Assembly (NCBI GenBank): GCA_013373445.1
Contig: JABXHV010000088.1
Location: 1-41,137 of the forward strand
Direction of reading: 5' to 3'
Source: Paracoccaceae bacterium
GTDB taxonomy: Bacteria > Pseudomonadota > Alphaproteobacteria > Rhizobiales > Stappiaceae
Length of the DNA stretch: 41,137 nt
Part shown: positions 1 through 9,102 of the stretch, in pieces
Layout of the letters: the number at the start of each line of letters is the position of its first letter
Numbering within the stretch: position 1 is the stretch's first letter
Notes under the pieces: model-generated
What the model was told of the DNA's origin: nothing
Database searches by the model: none
Seen by the model: only the letters and a program-made list of their open reading frames with translations
Position numbers and translations under genes: made by a program

Positions 1-2
1 CC

Positions 3-917
3 CATGGCGCGCTGTTCATGCTTGGTGCTTTCTGCGCCGTTACCATGAACAAGTTTTTGAGCCTGGAAAAAATCACGGTAGACCCGGATAAAGTAACAGC
101 GTGGGGAACCCCACTCGAAATTCGCACGCCCCTGGTTGAGGCGATGCTGGGAGACTTCGGAACCTGGGTCTTGAACTACTCAGTGCCCGTTTCAATTATT
201 CTTGCTATTCCGGTCATGCTTCTCGTCGGCTTCATCATGGAGCGCGGCCTTATCAAGCATTTCTATAATCGGCCTCATGCGGATCAGATTCTTGTGACAT
301 TCGGTCTGGCGATCGTGTTGCAGGAGATCATCAAGGCGATCTTTGGCGCCAACCCTCTTCCACAGGTCGCACCAGATGCAGTGCGCGGTGCTGCGGATAT
401 CGGAGCGATCTTCGGCTTCGAACCAGGCGTCATCGTCTACCCTCTCTGGAGAATGGTTTATCTGCTTTTCGCCCTCGGTATCATTTCCGCAGTGTTTGCG
501 TTCCTGCAGTTCACGACCTTTGGCATGGTCGTCCGCGCAGGCATGGCAGACCGTGAAACAGTCGGTCTTTTGGGCATCAATATCGAACGCCGTTTCACCA
601 TTGTGTTTGCTATTGCAGCCGTTGTCGCCGGGCTTGCCGGGGTGATGTACACGCCGATCCTGCCGCCTGACTATCACATGGGAATGGACTTCCTGGTGTT
701 GTCTTTCGTGGTTGTTGTTGTTGGCGGTATGGGTTCTTTGCCTGGTGCGGTTCTGGCTGGCTTCCTGCTCGGTGTCATGCAGTCTTTTGCTTCCATGAAT
801 GAAGTGAAGGCGATCCTGCCAGGTATCGACCAGATCATTATCTACCTTGTGGCAGTTGTCATTCTGCTGGTCCTTCCGCGCGGTCTTCTTGGACGTCAAG
901 GCGTGATGGAGAATTAA
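3..917 (+). CDS. livH: Branched-chain amino acid-type ABC transporter permease LivH (5' end outside window)
   Basis: Inner-membrane permease of a LivHMGF-type importer for branched-chain amino acids or a related amide/amino acid. The protein is very hydrophobic with about eight membrane segments. Two family signatures are visible: the N-terminal [10 protein letters not shown] stretch, read from the first in-frame codon at base 3, and a C-terminal [13 protein letters not shown] coupling-loop motif. The first ATG in the window (base 18) is not the start, because coding sequence typical of LivH continues in frame to the window edge; perhaps 20-30 N-terminal residues are missing. One base separates its stop from livM. 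The periplasmic binding protein is not in the window and probably lies upstream. Family is certain; the exact substrate cannot be read from the permease. Confidence 0.9.
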   Translation, partial: HGALFMLGAFCAVTMNKFLSLEKITVDPDKVTAWGTPLEIRTPLVEAMLGDFGTWVLNYSVPVSIILAIPVMLLVGFIMERGLIKHFYNRPHADQILVTFGLAIVLQEIIKAIFGANPLPQVAPDAVRGAADIGAIFGFEPGVIVYPLWRMVYLLFALGIISAVFAFLQFTTFGMVVRAGMADRETVGLLGINIERRFTIVFAIAAVVAGLAGVMYTPILPPDYHMGMDFLVLSFVVVVVGGMGSLPGAVLAGFLLGVMQSFASMNEVKAILPGIDQIIIYLVAVVILLVLPRGLLGRQGVMEN

Positions 918-918
918 G

Positions 919-2049
919 ATGCAGAGTAAAATTACGCCTACACGCGACTACATTTTCTTTGTGGTCTTCGCCGCCGCTGTGTTGACGATGCCGATCTGGC
1001 TCGCGCCGTTCGGCGCCGGGTATCCGGATCTCTTGCAGAAGTTCATGATCTACGGGCTTTTTGCGACAGGCTTCAACCTGCTGTTTGGACTGACGGGATA
1101 TCTGTCCTTTGGTCACGCAGCTTTTCTGGGGGTCGGATCGTACACGGCCGTCTGGACCTTCAAGTTGCTTGGTATGAACCCAATTCCAGCCGCGCTTATG
1201 GCGATTACGGCATCCGGGGTGTTTGCGCTTCTGATTGGCTATGTCAGTCTGCGGCGTTCGGGGATCTACTTCTCGATTTTGACGCTTGCTTTTGCGCAAA
1301 TGTCCTACAACCTGGCTTACTCGGTTCTGACACCGATCACCAACGGTGAGACAGGCTTGCGGGTTTTGCAGTCAGACCCACGTATACTGGATAGTTCAGC
1401 TGGAAGTGGAGGTCCGCTGCTGGCCAACCTGTTTGGAATTGAGCTGACCGGCTACGCGGGGTTCTATTTCTGCGCGGCTGTTCTGATCATCGGGTTTTAT
1501 ATCGCCATGCGGATTTTCCGTTCGCCTTTCGGCATTATGCTGAGAGCGGTTAAAACCAACCAAAACCGGATGAATTACACCGGCCTCAATCCGCGTCCCT
1601 ATACTTTGGCAGCCTTCGTTATTTCGGGAATGTATGCCGGGTTGGCGGGCGCGCTGATGTGTATCACTGATCCGTTGGCAGGTGCCGAGCGCATGCAGTG
1701 GACAGCTTCCGGTGAGGTCGTCTTGATGACCATCCTGGGAGGCGCAGGCACTTTGTTGGGACCAATCCTCGGTGCCGCACTGATCAAATACTTTGAAAAC
1801 ATTTTCTCTGCTTTCAATGATCAGACGCTCCACGAGATCTTTGGTTTCCTACCGGACTTCCTGGAAACGCCGATCGTTGGGCTTACGAGCTTGTTTGTCG
1901 GCGAGGGTTGGCACCTTACACTTGGTGTTTTGTTCATGCTGATCGTTATCTTCCTGCCCGGTGGGATCATGGAAGGGTTTTCGAGGATCATCCGCTTGTT
2001 CAGGCGCGATGAGTCCAAGTCAGCGGCGCAGACCGCCCCAGCAGAGTAA
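919..2049 (+). CDS. livM: Branched-chain amino acid-type ABC transporter permease LivM
   Basis: Second inner-membrane permease of the importer, pairing with LivH to form the channel. It has 376 residues and many hydrophobic segments. LivM hallmarks are [10 protein letters not shown] at residues 64-73, [14 protein letters not shown] at about 112-125 and [13 protein letters not shown] at 274-286, the region that contacts the ATPases. The C-terminus is a charged cytoplasmic tail. It starts one base after livH and is followed 11 bases later by livG, so it is one transcription unit. Length is within the usual LivM range (about 320-420). Specificity for leucine-type substrates is inferred only from family. 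Confidence 0.92.
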   Translation: MQSKITPTRDYIFFVVFAAAVLTMPIWLAPFGAGYPDLLQKFMIYGLFATGFNLLFGLTGYLSFGHAAFLGVGSYTAVWTFKLLGMNPIPAALMAITASGVFALLIGYVSLRRSGIYFSILTLAFAQMSYNLAYSVLTPITNGETGLRVLQSDPRILDSSAGSGGPLLANLFGIELTGYAGFYFCAAVLIIGFYIAMRIFRSPFGIMLRAVKTNQNRMNYTGLNPRPYTLAAFVISGMYAGLAGALMCITDPLAGAERMQWTASGEVVLMTILGGAGTLLGPILGAALIKYFENIFSAFNDQTLHEIFGFLPDFLETPIVGLTSLFVGEGWHLTLGVLFMLIVIFLPGGIMEGFSRIIRLFRRDESKSAAQTAPAE

Positions 2050-2060
2050 GGATAGATTCC

Positions 2061-2819
2061 ATGGAACTCCTAAAAGTCTCGGGCGTGAACAAGGCCTTTG
2101 GCGGCCTGAAAGCGCTCAATGATGTGAACCTGACGGTGAACGAGGGAACTGTGCATGCGATTATCGGTCCCAATGGCGCCGGCAAGTCGACATTGCTCAA
2201 TTGCTTCGTCGGGCGTTTGATCCCGGATACAGGGACCGTGATGTTCGCGGATAAATCCCTGATCGGCCTGAAAGCGCACCAGATCAACCAGGCCGGTGTG
2301 TCACGTGTGTTCCAGACGCCTGAAATCTTTGGTGAATTGTCACTTCTACAAAATGTGATGATCCCGACGATGGCGAAACGTGATGGAGAGTTTGCACTCC
2401 ACGCGTTCAAACGTCTGGATAAGGATGCAGAGATCATCGATACGGCACTTCACAGTCTGGAAGATGTGGGCCTTGCCGACAAGAAAGACGTGATCGCGAA
2501 TTCACTTTCGCGCGGCGACAAGCGTCGTCTCGAATTGGCGATGTGTCTGGTTCAGAGCCCCCGGTTGTTGTTGCTTGATGAACCGACGGCGGGCATGTCT
2601 CGCGCCGACACCAACAACACAATCGATTTGCTGAAACGGATCGGTGAAGACCACAACATTACCAAGGTGGTGATCGAGCATGACATGCATGTTGTGTTTT
2701 CGCTCGCGACCACGGTGAGTGTGTTGGCGCAAGGTACTGTTATCTGCGAGGGCAAGCCTCAGGATATCAAGGGAGACCCTCGGGTTCAGGAAGCGTATCT
2801 GGGAGGGGCGCACCTATGA
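2061..2819 (+). CDS. livG: Branched-chain amino acid-type ABC transporter ATP-binding protein LivG
   Basis: Cytoplasmic ATPase that powers the LivHM channel together with LivF. It has 252 residues, the normal length. Visible motifs are Walker A GPNGAGKS at 36-43, Q-loop Gln85 (FQTPEIF), Walker B LLLLDEP at 169-175 and the switch His207 (IEHDMH). The ABC signature reads LSRGDKRRLE (149-158) instead of LSGGQ; LivG proteins usually deviate here (LSHGEQRQLE-like), so activity is still expected. The C-terminal tail ending in YLGG is typical of LivG. The stop overlaps the livF start (ATGA at 2816), implying translational coupling. Confidence 0.93.
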   Translation: MELLKVSGVNKAFGGLKALNDVNLTVNEGTVHAIIGPNGAGKSTLLNCFVGRLIPDTGTVMFADKSLIGLKAHQINQAGVSRVFQTPEIFGELSLLQNVMIPTMAKRDGEFALHAFKRLDKDAEIIDTALHSLEDVGLADKKDVIANSLSRGDKRRLELAMCLVQSPRLLLLDEPTAGMSRADTNNTIDLLKRIGEDHNITKVVIEHDMHVVFSLATTVSVLAQGTVICEGKPQDIKGDPRVQEAYLGGAHL

Positions 2820-3595
2820 GTATTTTGGATCAAAACCTTTCCGGCAAGCAGGCGCCAGGTATTCAGCCCGTACGTGCGAAAGGTGGTGCGCCAGCGTTCT
2901 GCTCGGTCTGGGATGTTCACGCTTATTATGGCGAGAGTTACATCGTTCAAGGCGTCAATTTTGACATCCGTGAAGGTGAAATTCTTGCGCTTCTGGGCCG
3001 CAATGGCGCGGGCAAGACATCCACGCTTCGTGCTATCGCACGCATGGATAATCCACGTCTGACACATGGTGAGATCTGGCTGGATCACAAACCTCTGCAC
3101 GAAATGAAGAGCTTTGAGGCTGCGCGTCTGGGTGTCGGTCTGGTTCCGGAAGATCGTCGTATCATTCAGGGTCTGACCGTTCAGGAAAATCTCGAATTGT
3201 CGCAGATTGCCGAGCCAAAGGGCTGGTCAATCGAACGCATTTTCGATCATTTTCCGCGGCTTGCCGAACGTCGTAATCAGGAAGCGGTGACCATGTCTGG
3301 TGGTGAGCAGCAGATGCTTGCCGTGGCACGTATTTTGGCGCGCGACATCAAGCTCCTGTTGCTCGATGAGCCGTACGAAGGTCTTGCGCCAGTGATCGTT
3401 CAGGAAATCGAACGTATTCTAGTTGGCGTGAAAGAGCTGGGCATCACCACGATTATCGTTGAACAGAACGCTATCGCGGCGCTGAACCTGGCGGACCGGG
3501 CCGTTATTCTGGACATGGGCGAAGTGGTGTTTGACGGCTTGGCCCAGGAAGTTCTCGACAACGCAGAACTGCGTCAGGAATATCTGGCGATCTAA
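2816..3595 (+). CDS. livF: Branched-chain amino acid-type ABC transporter ATP-binding protein LivF
   Basis: Second ATPase of the importer. It has 259 residues with Walker A GRNGAGKT at 61-68, the LivF-typical VPEDRRIIQGLTVQENL region at about 110-126, signature SGGEQQ at 161-166 and Walker B LLLLDEP at 180-186. Relative to classic LivF (about 233-240 residues) it has roughly 25 extra polar N-terminal residues before the ABC fold. The start at the ATGA overlap with livG is well placed, so this extension is probably translated. It is the last gene of the operon; a strong terminator follows 30 bases downstream. Confidence 0.93.
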   Translation: MSILDQNLSGKQAPGIQPVRAKGGAPAFCSVWDVHAYYGESYIVQGVNFDIREGEILALLGRNGAGKTSTLRAIARMDNPRLTHGEIWLDHKPLHEMKSFEAARLGVGLVPEDRRIIQGLTVQENLELSQIAEPKGWSIERIFDHFPRLAERRNQEAVTMSGGEQQMLAVARILARDIKLLLLDEPYEGLAPVIVQEIERILVGVKELGITTIIVEQNAIAALNLADRAVILDMGEVVFDGLAQEVLDNAELRQEYLAI

Positions 3596-3625
3596 CGCGG
3601 GTGCTTCGTCATCTATAGGACCATG

Positions 3626-3658
3626 AAAAGGGCAGCGCTTCGGCGTCTGCCCTTTTTC
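3626..3658 (+). terminator. Rho-independent terminator of the liv operon
   Basis: AAAAGGGCAG pairs with CTGCCCTTTT, extended inward by CGC/GCG around a TTCG tetraloop with one bulged T, and is followed by a T-run. A stable GC stem with TTCG loop and U-tract just after livF is a textbook terminator. Confidence 0.85.
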
Positions 3659-3793
3659 ACTGAATGCACCAGCTTTCAGTATCGCGTGAGCGCAGCGCGC
3701 GTCCGAACATGATCCATGTTGACAGCTCCTTGGAGTGGACATGCAGGCGTGAAGCTGTAGGGTCTCATTATTGATATGCAATGACAGGATGCC

Positions 3794-4741
3794 ATGCTTT
3801 TACTTTCAGAAGACCAGACCAGAGATTTCTTACCCTTTGACCGCCTGATTGATGCGCTCGACGACATGTTCCGTGATGGGTGTGAAATGCCTGTGCGCCA
3901 TCATCACGATATGGCGGTGCCCGGGGAACCGGATGCGACCATGCTGCTGATGCCGGCGTGGCAACCGGGCAAATACTCTGGCGTGAAGATCGTCAATGTG
4001 ATGCCGGGAAACGCTTCGCGTGGCATGCCCGCGATCTCGGCAGAGTATTTATTGTCTGATGGCAAGACAGGCGAGATGTTGGCGCTGGTCAATGGTGGCG
4101 AATTGACTGCACGGCGCACTGCTGCGGCTTCTGCCCTTGCTGCGCGGTATCTGTCTCGCGAAAACTCTTCTCACTTGGTTCTTGTGGGGACTGGCCGGGT
4201 TTCGCTGAACCTGATTGGTGCTCACTCGGCTGTTCGCCCGATTTCAAAAGTATCCGTTTACGGCCGTTCGTTGGAAAAGTCGCAAGCTTTTGCGGCAAAG
4301 GCTGCGAAGCTTTACGGTATTGATGTCGTCGCAGTGGATGATCTGGGAGCCGTGCTTCAAAGCGCAGATATTGTAAGCGCTGCAACCTTGTCGAGTGATC
4401 CGATTATTTTGGGTGAATGGTTGAGGCCCGGCACTCATGTGGATCTCGTCGGGGCCTTCAAACCAACCATGCGGGAGACGGATGACGAGGCAATCCGTCG
4501 ATCAAGCGTTTTTGTCGACACATTGGCGGGATGCAGCAAGGAAGGCGGCGATATTTATCAACCCTTGCGTGATGGTGTTTTGACTTTGGAAGACATTTGC
4601 GCAGATCTTTATGGCTTAACTCGCAAGCAGCACGCGGGCCGGGCAAGTGATGAGGAAATCACGCTGTTCAAGTCTGTCGGCGCGGCGCTTGAAGACCTTG
4701 CAGGCGCGATATTGGCCTATCAGCAAGCTAACAAGGCATAA
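3794..4741 (+). CDS. Ornithine cyclodeaminase / mu-crystallin family protein
   Basis: NAD(P)-dependent enzyme of the OCD/mu-crystallin superfamily, which includes ornithine cyclodeaminase, alanine dehydrogenase-like enzymes and proline/lysine-related ketimine reductases. It has 315 residues, the usual length. Visible landmarks are the substrate lysine region YSGVKIV (Lys65), LTARRTAAASALAARYL (104-120), a Rossmann turn at VGTGRV (131-136), the THVDLVGAF segment (about 215-222) and the C-terminal LFKSVGAALEDL typical of the family. The nucleotide-turn motif is GTGRVS rather than the common GTGxQA, so the exact reaction cannot be assigned. It appears monocistronic: a terminator lies upstream and a convergent gene downstream. 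An AGGA lies just upstream of the ATG. Confidence 0.85.
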   Translation: MLLLSEDQTRDFLPFDRLIDALDDMFRDGCEMPVRHHHDMAVPGEPDATMLLMPAWQPGKYSGVKIVNVMPGNASRGMPAISAEYLLSDGKTGEMLALVNGGELTARRTAAASALAARYLSRENSSHLVLVGTGRVSLNLIGAHSAVRPISKVSVYGRSLEKSQAFAAKAAKLYGIDVVAVDDLGAVLQSADIVSAATLSSDPIILGEWLRPGTHVDLVGAFKPTMRETDDEAIRRSSVFVDTLAGCSKEGGDIYQPLRDGVLTLEDICADLYGLTRKQHAGRASDEEITLFKSVGAALEDLAGAILAYQQANKA

Positions 4742-4784
4742 AAGCAGGGTTTGGTCGGCTGCGTTACCTTTCCGTACACTGGGT

Positions 4785-5642
4785 CTAGCCCAGCTCAAAG
4801 GTCGTTATGCCGTAGGTCTCATCAAGGGGCAGGGCAGGTGCCGGCCCCTTGTACATGCGAGCTGTCTCGAATGCCGGTGACAGCTCATATCTCTCGGCAA
4901 GGTCGAGTGCTGCAGCGTTTGGTTCCGGTGTATCGAGAATGACTGTTTGTCCCTTCACCTGGCCGGCGAGCGCTCGAAACAGAGTGTCTGCGACTTCGGG
5001 CGTTTCGGAAAACAATGGGCCGATCTTGAACCCGTCTTCGCATTGCCGCAGGACGCCATAGCCTTTCAGATCACCGTCTTCCACAAAGCCAAAGCCACGT
5101 CGTGTTTGAACCATGGGCGCGCACCAGGACTTTAAGAATGCCAGGCGTTCATCTGGAAAGTGCGATCTGTCAAAGTCGCGAACCGATGGAAAGAGGCCGA
5201 GGCCCAAGGTGCAAAGGCGTGGATCCATCGGTGTATCGATCATGGACAAACCTGAGTGGCGAATGTTTCGATGGGCGAAATCAAACCCGGATTTCTTGTA
5301 GTTCTCCTGCTGGTCGACAACACCGTCAAGTCCTATTGTCTTGCAGTTCTTGAGATAGTCAAAGGCATGGTTCCAGAGCGCAATGCCATAGCCCTTGCCG
5401 CGATATGCCGATTCACAGATGTAAAAGCCGACAAATCCAAAGGCATTTGAGTATTTGATCGCTGATACGCAGGCGATGGGTGTGTCGCCGAGTTTGCCGA
5501 TGAAAAAGCCGTTTGGATCGGCCTGAAGAAAGCTCTGAGCGTCTTCCAGCCCCGGGTTCCAGCCTTCAGCGCTTGCCCATGAAATTGCGACCTCAAGGTC
5601 AGCGTTGTTCATCGTTTGAATGCTGAAGGTCTGTGAAGTCAT
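4785..5642 (-). CDS. GNAT family N-acetyltransferase with C-terminal second acetyltransferase-like domain
   Basis: Probable acetyl-CoA-dependent N-acyltransferase, substrate unknown. It has 285 residues. The first half is a GNAT fold with the acetyl-CoA pyrophosphate loop RGKGYG at 81-86, preceded by the FGFVGFYICESAYR strand. The second half resembles the C-terminal domain found in YitH-type two-domain GNATs (Pfam Acetyltransf_18 type): VEDGDLKGYGVLRQC, FKIGPLF and a final TARMYKG segment. It is convergent with the OCD-family gene; a short CTGGG/CCCAG inverted repeat lies at its stop. It stands alone, so neighbours give no hint of the substrate. Confidence 0.85.
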   Translation of the reverse strand: MTSQTFSIQTMNNADLEVAISWASAEGWNPGLEDAQSFLQADPNGFFIGKLGDTPIACVSAIKYSNAFGFVGFYICESAYRGKGYGIALWNHAFDYLKNCKTIGLDGVVDQQENYKKSGFDFAHRNIRHSGLSMIDTPMDPRLCTLGLGLFPSVRDFDRSHFPDERLAFLKSWCAPMVQTRRGFGFVEDGDLKGYGVLRQCEDGFKIGPLFSETPEVADTLFRALAGQVKGQTVILDTPEPNAAALDLAERYELSPAFETARMYKGPAPALPLDETYGITTFELG

Positions 5643-5819
5643 TTTGTCACCAGAAACCGGATAGGGTGTTCAAGTGATATGAGGTGATCGCCATGCGGTC
5701 AATGGTGCGGAAAACCGGCGCTTTGACCACAAACCATCCGGCCAGGGAACGCATACGAAATTCAGCCAGGGCTTGGCGGGCCGTGCTGCAAAAGAAGCTA
5801 ATTATGTCGAGGAAGAGGT

Positions 5820-5895
5820 TGGTACGCCCAACGGGACTCGAACCCGTGTTTCCGCCGTGAAAGGGCGGCGTCCTAGACCGCTAGACGATGGGCGC
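5820..5895 (-). tRNA. tRNA-Glu (anticodon TTC)
   Basis: On the minus strand the acceptor GCGCCCA (5895-5889) pairs with TGGGCGT, discriminator A is followed by an encoded CCA (5822-5820), the anticodon stem CCGCC/GGCGG encloses loop CTTTCAC with anticodon TTC, and the T-arm GGGTTCGAGTCCC is present. It is 76 nt long including CCA. Confidence 0.95.
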
Positions 5896-5970
5896 GGACG
5901 ACGTCGTGACGTCGTGGGAGGCTTATATGCATAAAAAAGGCCGCCTGCAAGGGGCTTTTGAAGAAAATGT

Positions 5971-5994
5971 GAAAGCGCGTAGGGCCGCGCTTTC
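5971..5994 (-). terminator. Hairpin downstream of glyoxalase gene, probable terminator
   Basis: GAAAGCGCG and CGCGCTTTC form a perfect 9-bp stem around a 6-nt loop, 50 bases past the stop of the minus-strand glyoxalase gene. The minus-strand tail is ACATTTTC, so the U-tract is imperfect. It also separates that gene from tRNA-Glu. Confidence 0.5.
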
Positions 5995-6044
5995 TGTTTG
6001 TGTAAAACTGTCGTTTTGTAAGGCGGTTCAAGACTTTGAACGCG

Positions 6045-6485
6045 TTACCATTCACCGGTGTTGGCCATGGAAGCCCATGGCTCAGCCGGGGCAAGAGACT
6101 CGCCCTTTTGAAGAATTTCGAAGGAGATGTTGTCTGGTGAGCGAACGAAAGCCATGTGCCCGTCACGTGGTGGGCGGTTGATTGTGACGCCTGCAGCCTG
6201 AAGTTTCGCACAGAACTCGTATATGTCGTCAACTTCATAGGCCAGGTGACCAAAGTTGCGTCCGCCTGTGTAGGTTTCCGGGTCCCAGTTGTAGGTCAGC
6301 TCCAGGAGCGGCGCCTTGACTGCTTTTCCAGACTCGATGTCTTCGTTTGCTGCCAGAAAGACGAGCGTAAAGCGTCCGGCTTCGTTGTCGATTCGCCGAA
6401 CTTCTGTCATGCCCATTTTCGCGCAGTAGAAGTCCAGGGAGGCTTCGAGATCAGTCACGCGAACCATTGTGTGTAAATATCTCAT
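6045..6485 (-). CDS. gloA: Lactoylglutathione lyase (glyoxalase I)
   Basis: Converts the methylglyoxal-glutathione hemithioacetal to S-lactoylglutathione in the cytoplasm. It is a VOC-fold protein of 146 residues. The four metal ligands of bacterial GlxI can be placed: His5 (RYLHTMVRV), Glu62 (LLELTYNW), His80 (FGHLAYEV) and Glu123 (SFEIL). A longer in-frame reading to 6539 exists, but the ATG at 6485 is chosen because GAGGGG sits about 9 bases upstream and [10 protein letters not shown] is the conserved start. The protein has about 10 extra C-terminal residues over E. coli GlxI. It diverges from the Sir2 gene with about 70 bp between starts. Confidence 0.92.
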   Translation of the reverse strand: MRYLHTMVRVTDLEASLDFYCAKMGMTEVRRIDNEAGRFTLVFLAANEDIESGKAVKAPLLELTYNWDPETYTGGRNFGHLAYEVDDIYEFCAKLQAAGVTINRPPRDGHMAFVRSPDNISFEILQKGESLAPAEPWASMANTGEW

Positions 6486-6554
6486 GTGCTGTTTCCCCTC
6501 TTGGTTTTTCGTGGTGGAGTGATCTTCGTTTGAGATCACGGATGTGGCGCCACT

Positions 6555-7334
6555 ATGACAGAAGTTGATGACGTTGCCAGTGCAGCAGAGATTTTAGCTG
6601 ACATATTCAGTGCCTATGAAACCGGAATCGTTGCCTTTACGGGGGCTGGTATTTCGACAGAGTCCGGTGTGCCTGACTTTCGTTCTCCCGGCGGTCTGTG
6701 GTCGCAGATGCAGCCGATTGAGTATTCCGAGTTTCTTGCAAGTGAAGAAAGCCGGATGATCGACTGGAAACGCCGGTTCGAAATGAAGCGGTTGTTTGAC
6801 GAAGCAAGGCCGAATGCGGCGCATGATTATCTCGCGCGGCTGGCACAAAAGGGCGCAATGCGCAACCTGATCACGCAAAATGTCGATGGTTTGCATCAAC
6901 GATCGGGTGTTTCAGATGATGTTCTGGTGGAACTGCATGGCAACAGCACCTATGCGACATGTCTGGACTGCGATGAGCGCGCCGAACTTGATGCATGCCT
7001 GGCTGATGTTGATCAGGGTGTAAGCCCGCGCTGTAAGCGATGTTCTGGGCTACTGAAAGCAGCAGTAGTCAGTTTTGGCCAGCAAATGCCTGAAGAGGCA
7101 ATGGCGAAATCAGTCACAGCTGCAGAGCATGCGCGTCTATTCATTGTGATTGGTTCGTCTCTGGTCGTCCACCCGGCAGCGCAATTACCTGTTCTCGCGG
7201 CACGTTCAGGCGCTGAGTTCGTCCTACTCAACAGAGAGGAGACGCCGCTGGATAGATTCGCAGAAGTGATTATCAGGGCGCCAATATCGAAGACTTTTGA
7301 CTTTCTGGCGTCTCAATTTGGCCAGAATGGTTAA
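6555..7334 (+). CDS. cobB: Sir2-family NAD-dependent protein deacylase
   Basis: NAD-dependent removal of acetyl/acyl groups from protein lysines; classically activates acetyl-CoA synthetase. It has 259 residues. NAD site [15 protein letters not shown] spans 30-44, [12 protein letters not shown] 107-118, catalytic His128 (ELHGN), and a structural zinc site is complete with Cys136, Cys139, Cys160 and Cys163. The C-terminal [10 protein letters not shown] motif completes the fold. No strong ribosome site is evident before the ATG, but residue 1 fits family length. Its divergent neighbour is gloA, and the next gene downstream is a cold-shock protein about 140 bp away. The name cobB is by family; it is unrelated to the cobalamin genes further right. 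Confidence 0.92.
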   Translation: MTEVDDVASAAEILADIFSAYETGIVAFTGAGISTESGVPDFRSPGGLWSQMQPIEYSEFLASEESRMIDWKRRFEMKRLFDEARPNAAHDYLARLAQKGAMRNLITQNVDGLHQRSGVSDDVLVELHGNSTYATCLDCDERAELDACLADVDQGVSPRCKRCSGLLKAAVVSFGQQMPEEAMAKSVTAAEHARLFIVIGSSLVVHPAAQLPVLAARSGAEFVLLNREETPLDRFAEVIIRAPISKTFDFLASQFGQNG

Positions 7335-7473
7335 AATCCTCTGTGGTTAGGTTGATAAATGCGCTTTCCGCCTTTGAACAGGGTGTTATCCTTTCGTTAG
7401 GAATCAGTCAGCAGGTGAGTCGTTTGGATCAGTTGCAGGCTGAATGATGCGGTTGATAAGGGGCGAGTAGGCT

Positions 7474-8052
7474 ATGGGGAGCAATACCTTTACGGATCCC
7501 CGCGTAATCGAGACGACAGACGATGTTGCTGTCGACGTGTTCGAGGTTGCGGGCTCTATTAAATGGTTTGACGTCGCTAAGGGATACGGTTTCATCGTCC
7601 CGGACGACGGCTCGGAAGACATCCTTCTCCATGTAACCTGTCTCCGACGAGATGGGTATCAGACGGCCTACGAAGGCGCTCGTGTGGTATGTGAGGTGCT
7701 TGATCGACCGCGTGGATTGCAGGCGTTTCGTATTCTGTCGATGGATGAGACCACAGCGTTGCATCCTTCTCAGCTTCCCCCGTCTCGCACTCATGTTCAG
7801 GTTGTTCCGGAAAGTGGCTTTGAAAAAGCGACTGTAAAATGGTTCAACAGGGTCAAAGGCTTTGGATTTCTCACGCAGGGTGAAGAGTGCGAAGACATTT
7901 TCATTCATATGGAAACGTTACGCCGTTTCGGAATTGCCGAGTTGCGACCTGGTCAGGAAGTCATGGTGCGCTTCGGATTTGGGCCTAAGGGCAAAATGGC
8001 AGCTGAAATTCGTCCGTCGGGTGCTGGAACCCATATTCCGTCTTCGCATTAG
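7474..8052 (+). CDS. Two-domain cold-shock protein
   Basis: Nucleic-acid chaperone with two cold-shock domains, 192 residues. CSD1 lies at about 26-92 with RNP1-like KGYGFIV and RNP2-like DILLH; CSD2 lies at about 117-182 with KGFGFLT and DIFIH. Tandem CSD proteins of about 190-200 residues are common in Alphaproteobacteria (for example Caulobacter CspC/CspD type). CSD1 is more divergent (WFDVAKGYGF versus WFNRVKGFGF in CSD2). The 20-residue N-terminal tail is acidic. A roughly 140-bp upstream gap could hold a long 5' leader typical of csp genes. A terminator follows at 8083. Confidence 0.92.
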   Translation: MGSNTFTDPRVIETTDDVAVDVFEVAGSIKWFDVAKGYGFIVPDDGSEDILLHVTCLRRDGYQTAYEGARVVCEVLDRPRGLQAFRILSMDETTALHPSQLPPSRTHVQVVPESGFEKATVKWFNRVKGFGFLTQGEECEDIFIHMETLRRFGIAELRPGQEVMVRFGFGPKGKMAAEIRPSGAGTHIPSSH

Positions 8053-8082
8053 GCATTCATTCTTTTGCGCTGGAATGTTTTT

Positions 8083-8108
8083 AAAGGTCGGCATTGTCCG
8101 GCCTTTTT
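8083..8108 (+). terminator. Rho-independent terminator after the cold-shock gene
   Basis: AAAGGTCGG pairs with CCGGCCTTT (one G-T pair) around CATTGT and runs into a T-tract, 30 bases after the cold-shock gene stop. Confidence 0.8.
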
Positions 8109-8214
8109 GTTTTGCGTTCTCCGCCGTGGACAAGGGCGACGTCCAGGTCTTATTTTCGCTGTAAAACTTGGTCTACTATTGCTTTCAATACATAGAATTT
8201 AAGTGGGGGGTATC

Positions 8215-8679
8215 ATGCAGCTTCTGTTTCGCCGGATTGGTGCGATTGTTGCCGTTGTCCTTGTTATTGCAACTGCGTTTTTTACACTTGGACGCTCCAG
8301 TGATCTTGATCGGGCCGAAGTTCAAATTCTTTCGGGCGGTGACACGCATACCTTTCAGGTGGAAGTGGCCAGAACAGCGCCCCAGCGCGCGCAAGGGCTA
8401 ATGGAGCGCGAGCAGATGGACGCGGATGCCGGGATGCTGTTTGTCTTCGAAGGGGCAGGGGAGCGGTATTTCTGGATGAAAGACACGCCGTTGTCGCTTG
8501 ATATCATTTTTATTTCCGAGTCGGGTGAAATCATCCACATTGCAAATGACACGACACCGCGATCAGAAAAAATAATCCCGTCACGCGGTGATGCGCTTTA
8601 TGTGCTCGAGGTGTTGGCCGGAACGGCAAAGCGCCTTGGAATTCGGGCCGGCGATCAGGTTGCCTCTGCCGCCATGTAG
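8215..8679 (+). CDS. DUF192 family exported protein
   Basis: Protein of unknown function with one DUF192 domain. Translation is placed at ATG 8215, with a G-rich ribosome site (GTGGGGGG) just before it; a GTG at 8203 would add four residues but would overlap that site. The 154-residue product has an N-terminal membrane segment (about 8-24, FRRIGAIVAVVLVIATAFF) acting as signal or anchor, then the DUF192 core: RAQGLMERE, GMLFVFEG, FWMKDTPLSLDIIFI and a C-terminal VLEVLAGTAKRLGIRAGD. DUF192 genes often sit beside cold-shock genes in Alphaproteobacteria, as here, but the terminator between them argues for separate transcripts. Confidence 0.87.
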   Translation: MQLLFRRIGAIVAVVLVIATAFFTLGRSSDLDRAEVQILSGGDTHTFQVEVARTAPQRAQGLMEREQMDADAGMLFVFEGAGERYFWMKDTPLSLDIIFISESGEIIHIANDTTPRSEKIIPSRGDALYVLEVLAGTAKRLGIRAGDQVASAAM

Positions 8680-8763
8680 CTTTTGGTATGTCTGTTGGAA
8701 CCCAAAAACGGGGATGAAAACATTTAATTTCCACAAGGCAATCAATAGGTGGATTCTTCCCTC

Positions 8764-8792
8764 TTGACGACGGCGATAACACCCGGTACACC
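8764..8792 (+). promoter_or_regulatory. Candidate sigma-70-type promoter for tRNA-Pro
   Basis: TTGACG (8764-8769), a 17-base spacer and TACACC (8787-8792), 18 bases ahead of the tRNA. The -35 is good; the -10 is weak. Confidence 0.4.
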
Positions 8793-8809
8793 CGCCACAT
8801 CAAACGGCT

Positions 8810-8886
<77 letters not shown>

Positions 8887-8952
8887 CTTTTCCCAATATT
8901 TCTATATGTTTAGCGACCTAGAAAGAACTCATTGTTCTTCTAGCTTGTGCAG

Positions 8953-8983
8953 AAGCACGTCAGTTCTTTTCGGACGTGCTTTT
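8953..8983 (+). terminator. Rho-independent terminator after tRNA-Pro
   Basis: AAGCACGTC and GACGTGCTT form a perfect 9-bp stem around an 11-nt loop and run into a short T-tract, 66 bases past the tRNA. Confidence 0.75.
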
Positions 8984-9059
8984 AGTTTTCTGTAAGCTCG
9001 TTCAAAATTTGAAGGTGTTTTTCAGCGGTCGCTGTATCACCGACTTTTCGCGCAGCGCG

Positions 9060-9077
9060 TGTCATGCCGACATGACA
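9060..9077. repeat. Perfect 7-bp inverted repeat, possible operator
   Basis: TGTCATG, four bases CCGA, then CATGACA. There is no T-run on either side. It lies 25 bases upstream of the candidate small ORF at 9103, where an operator could sit. Function unproven. Confidence 0.4.
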
Positions 9078-9102
9078 TTCTGGTTTTTTGGAGTGAGCCT
9101 CA

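Noticed and set aside
192-899. Long minus-strand ORF opposite livH
   Set aside because: Charged, His/Asp/Arg-rich translation typical of an antisense frame over a hydrophobic membrane protein gene.
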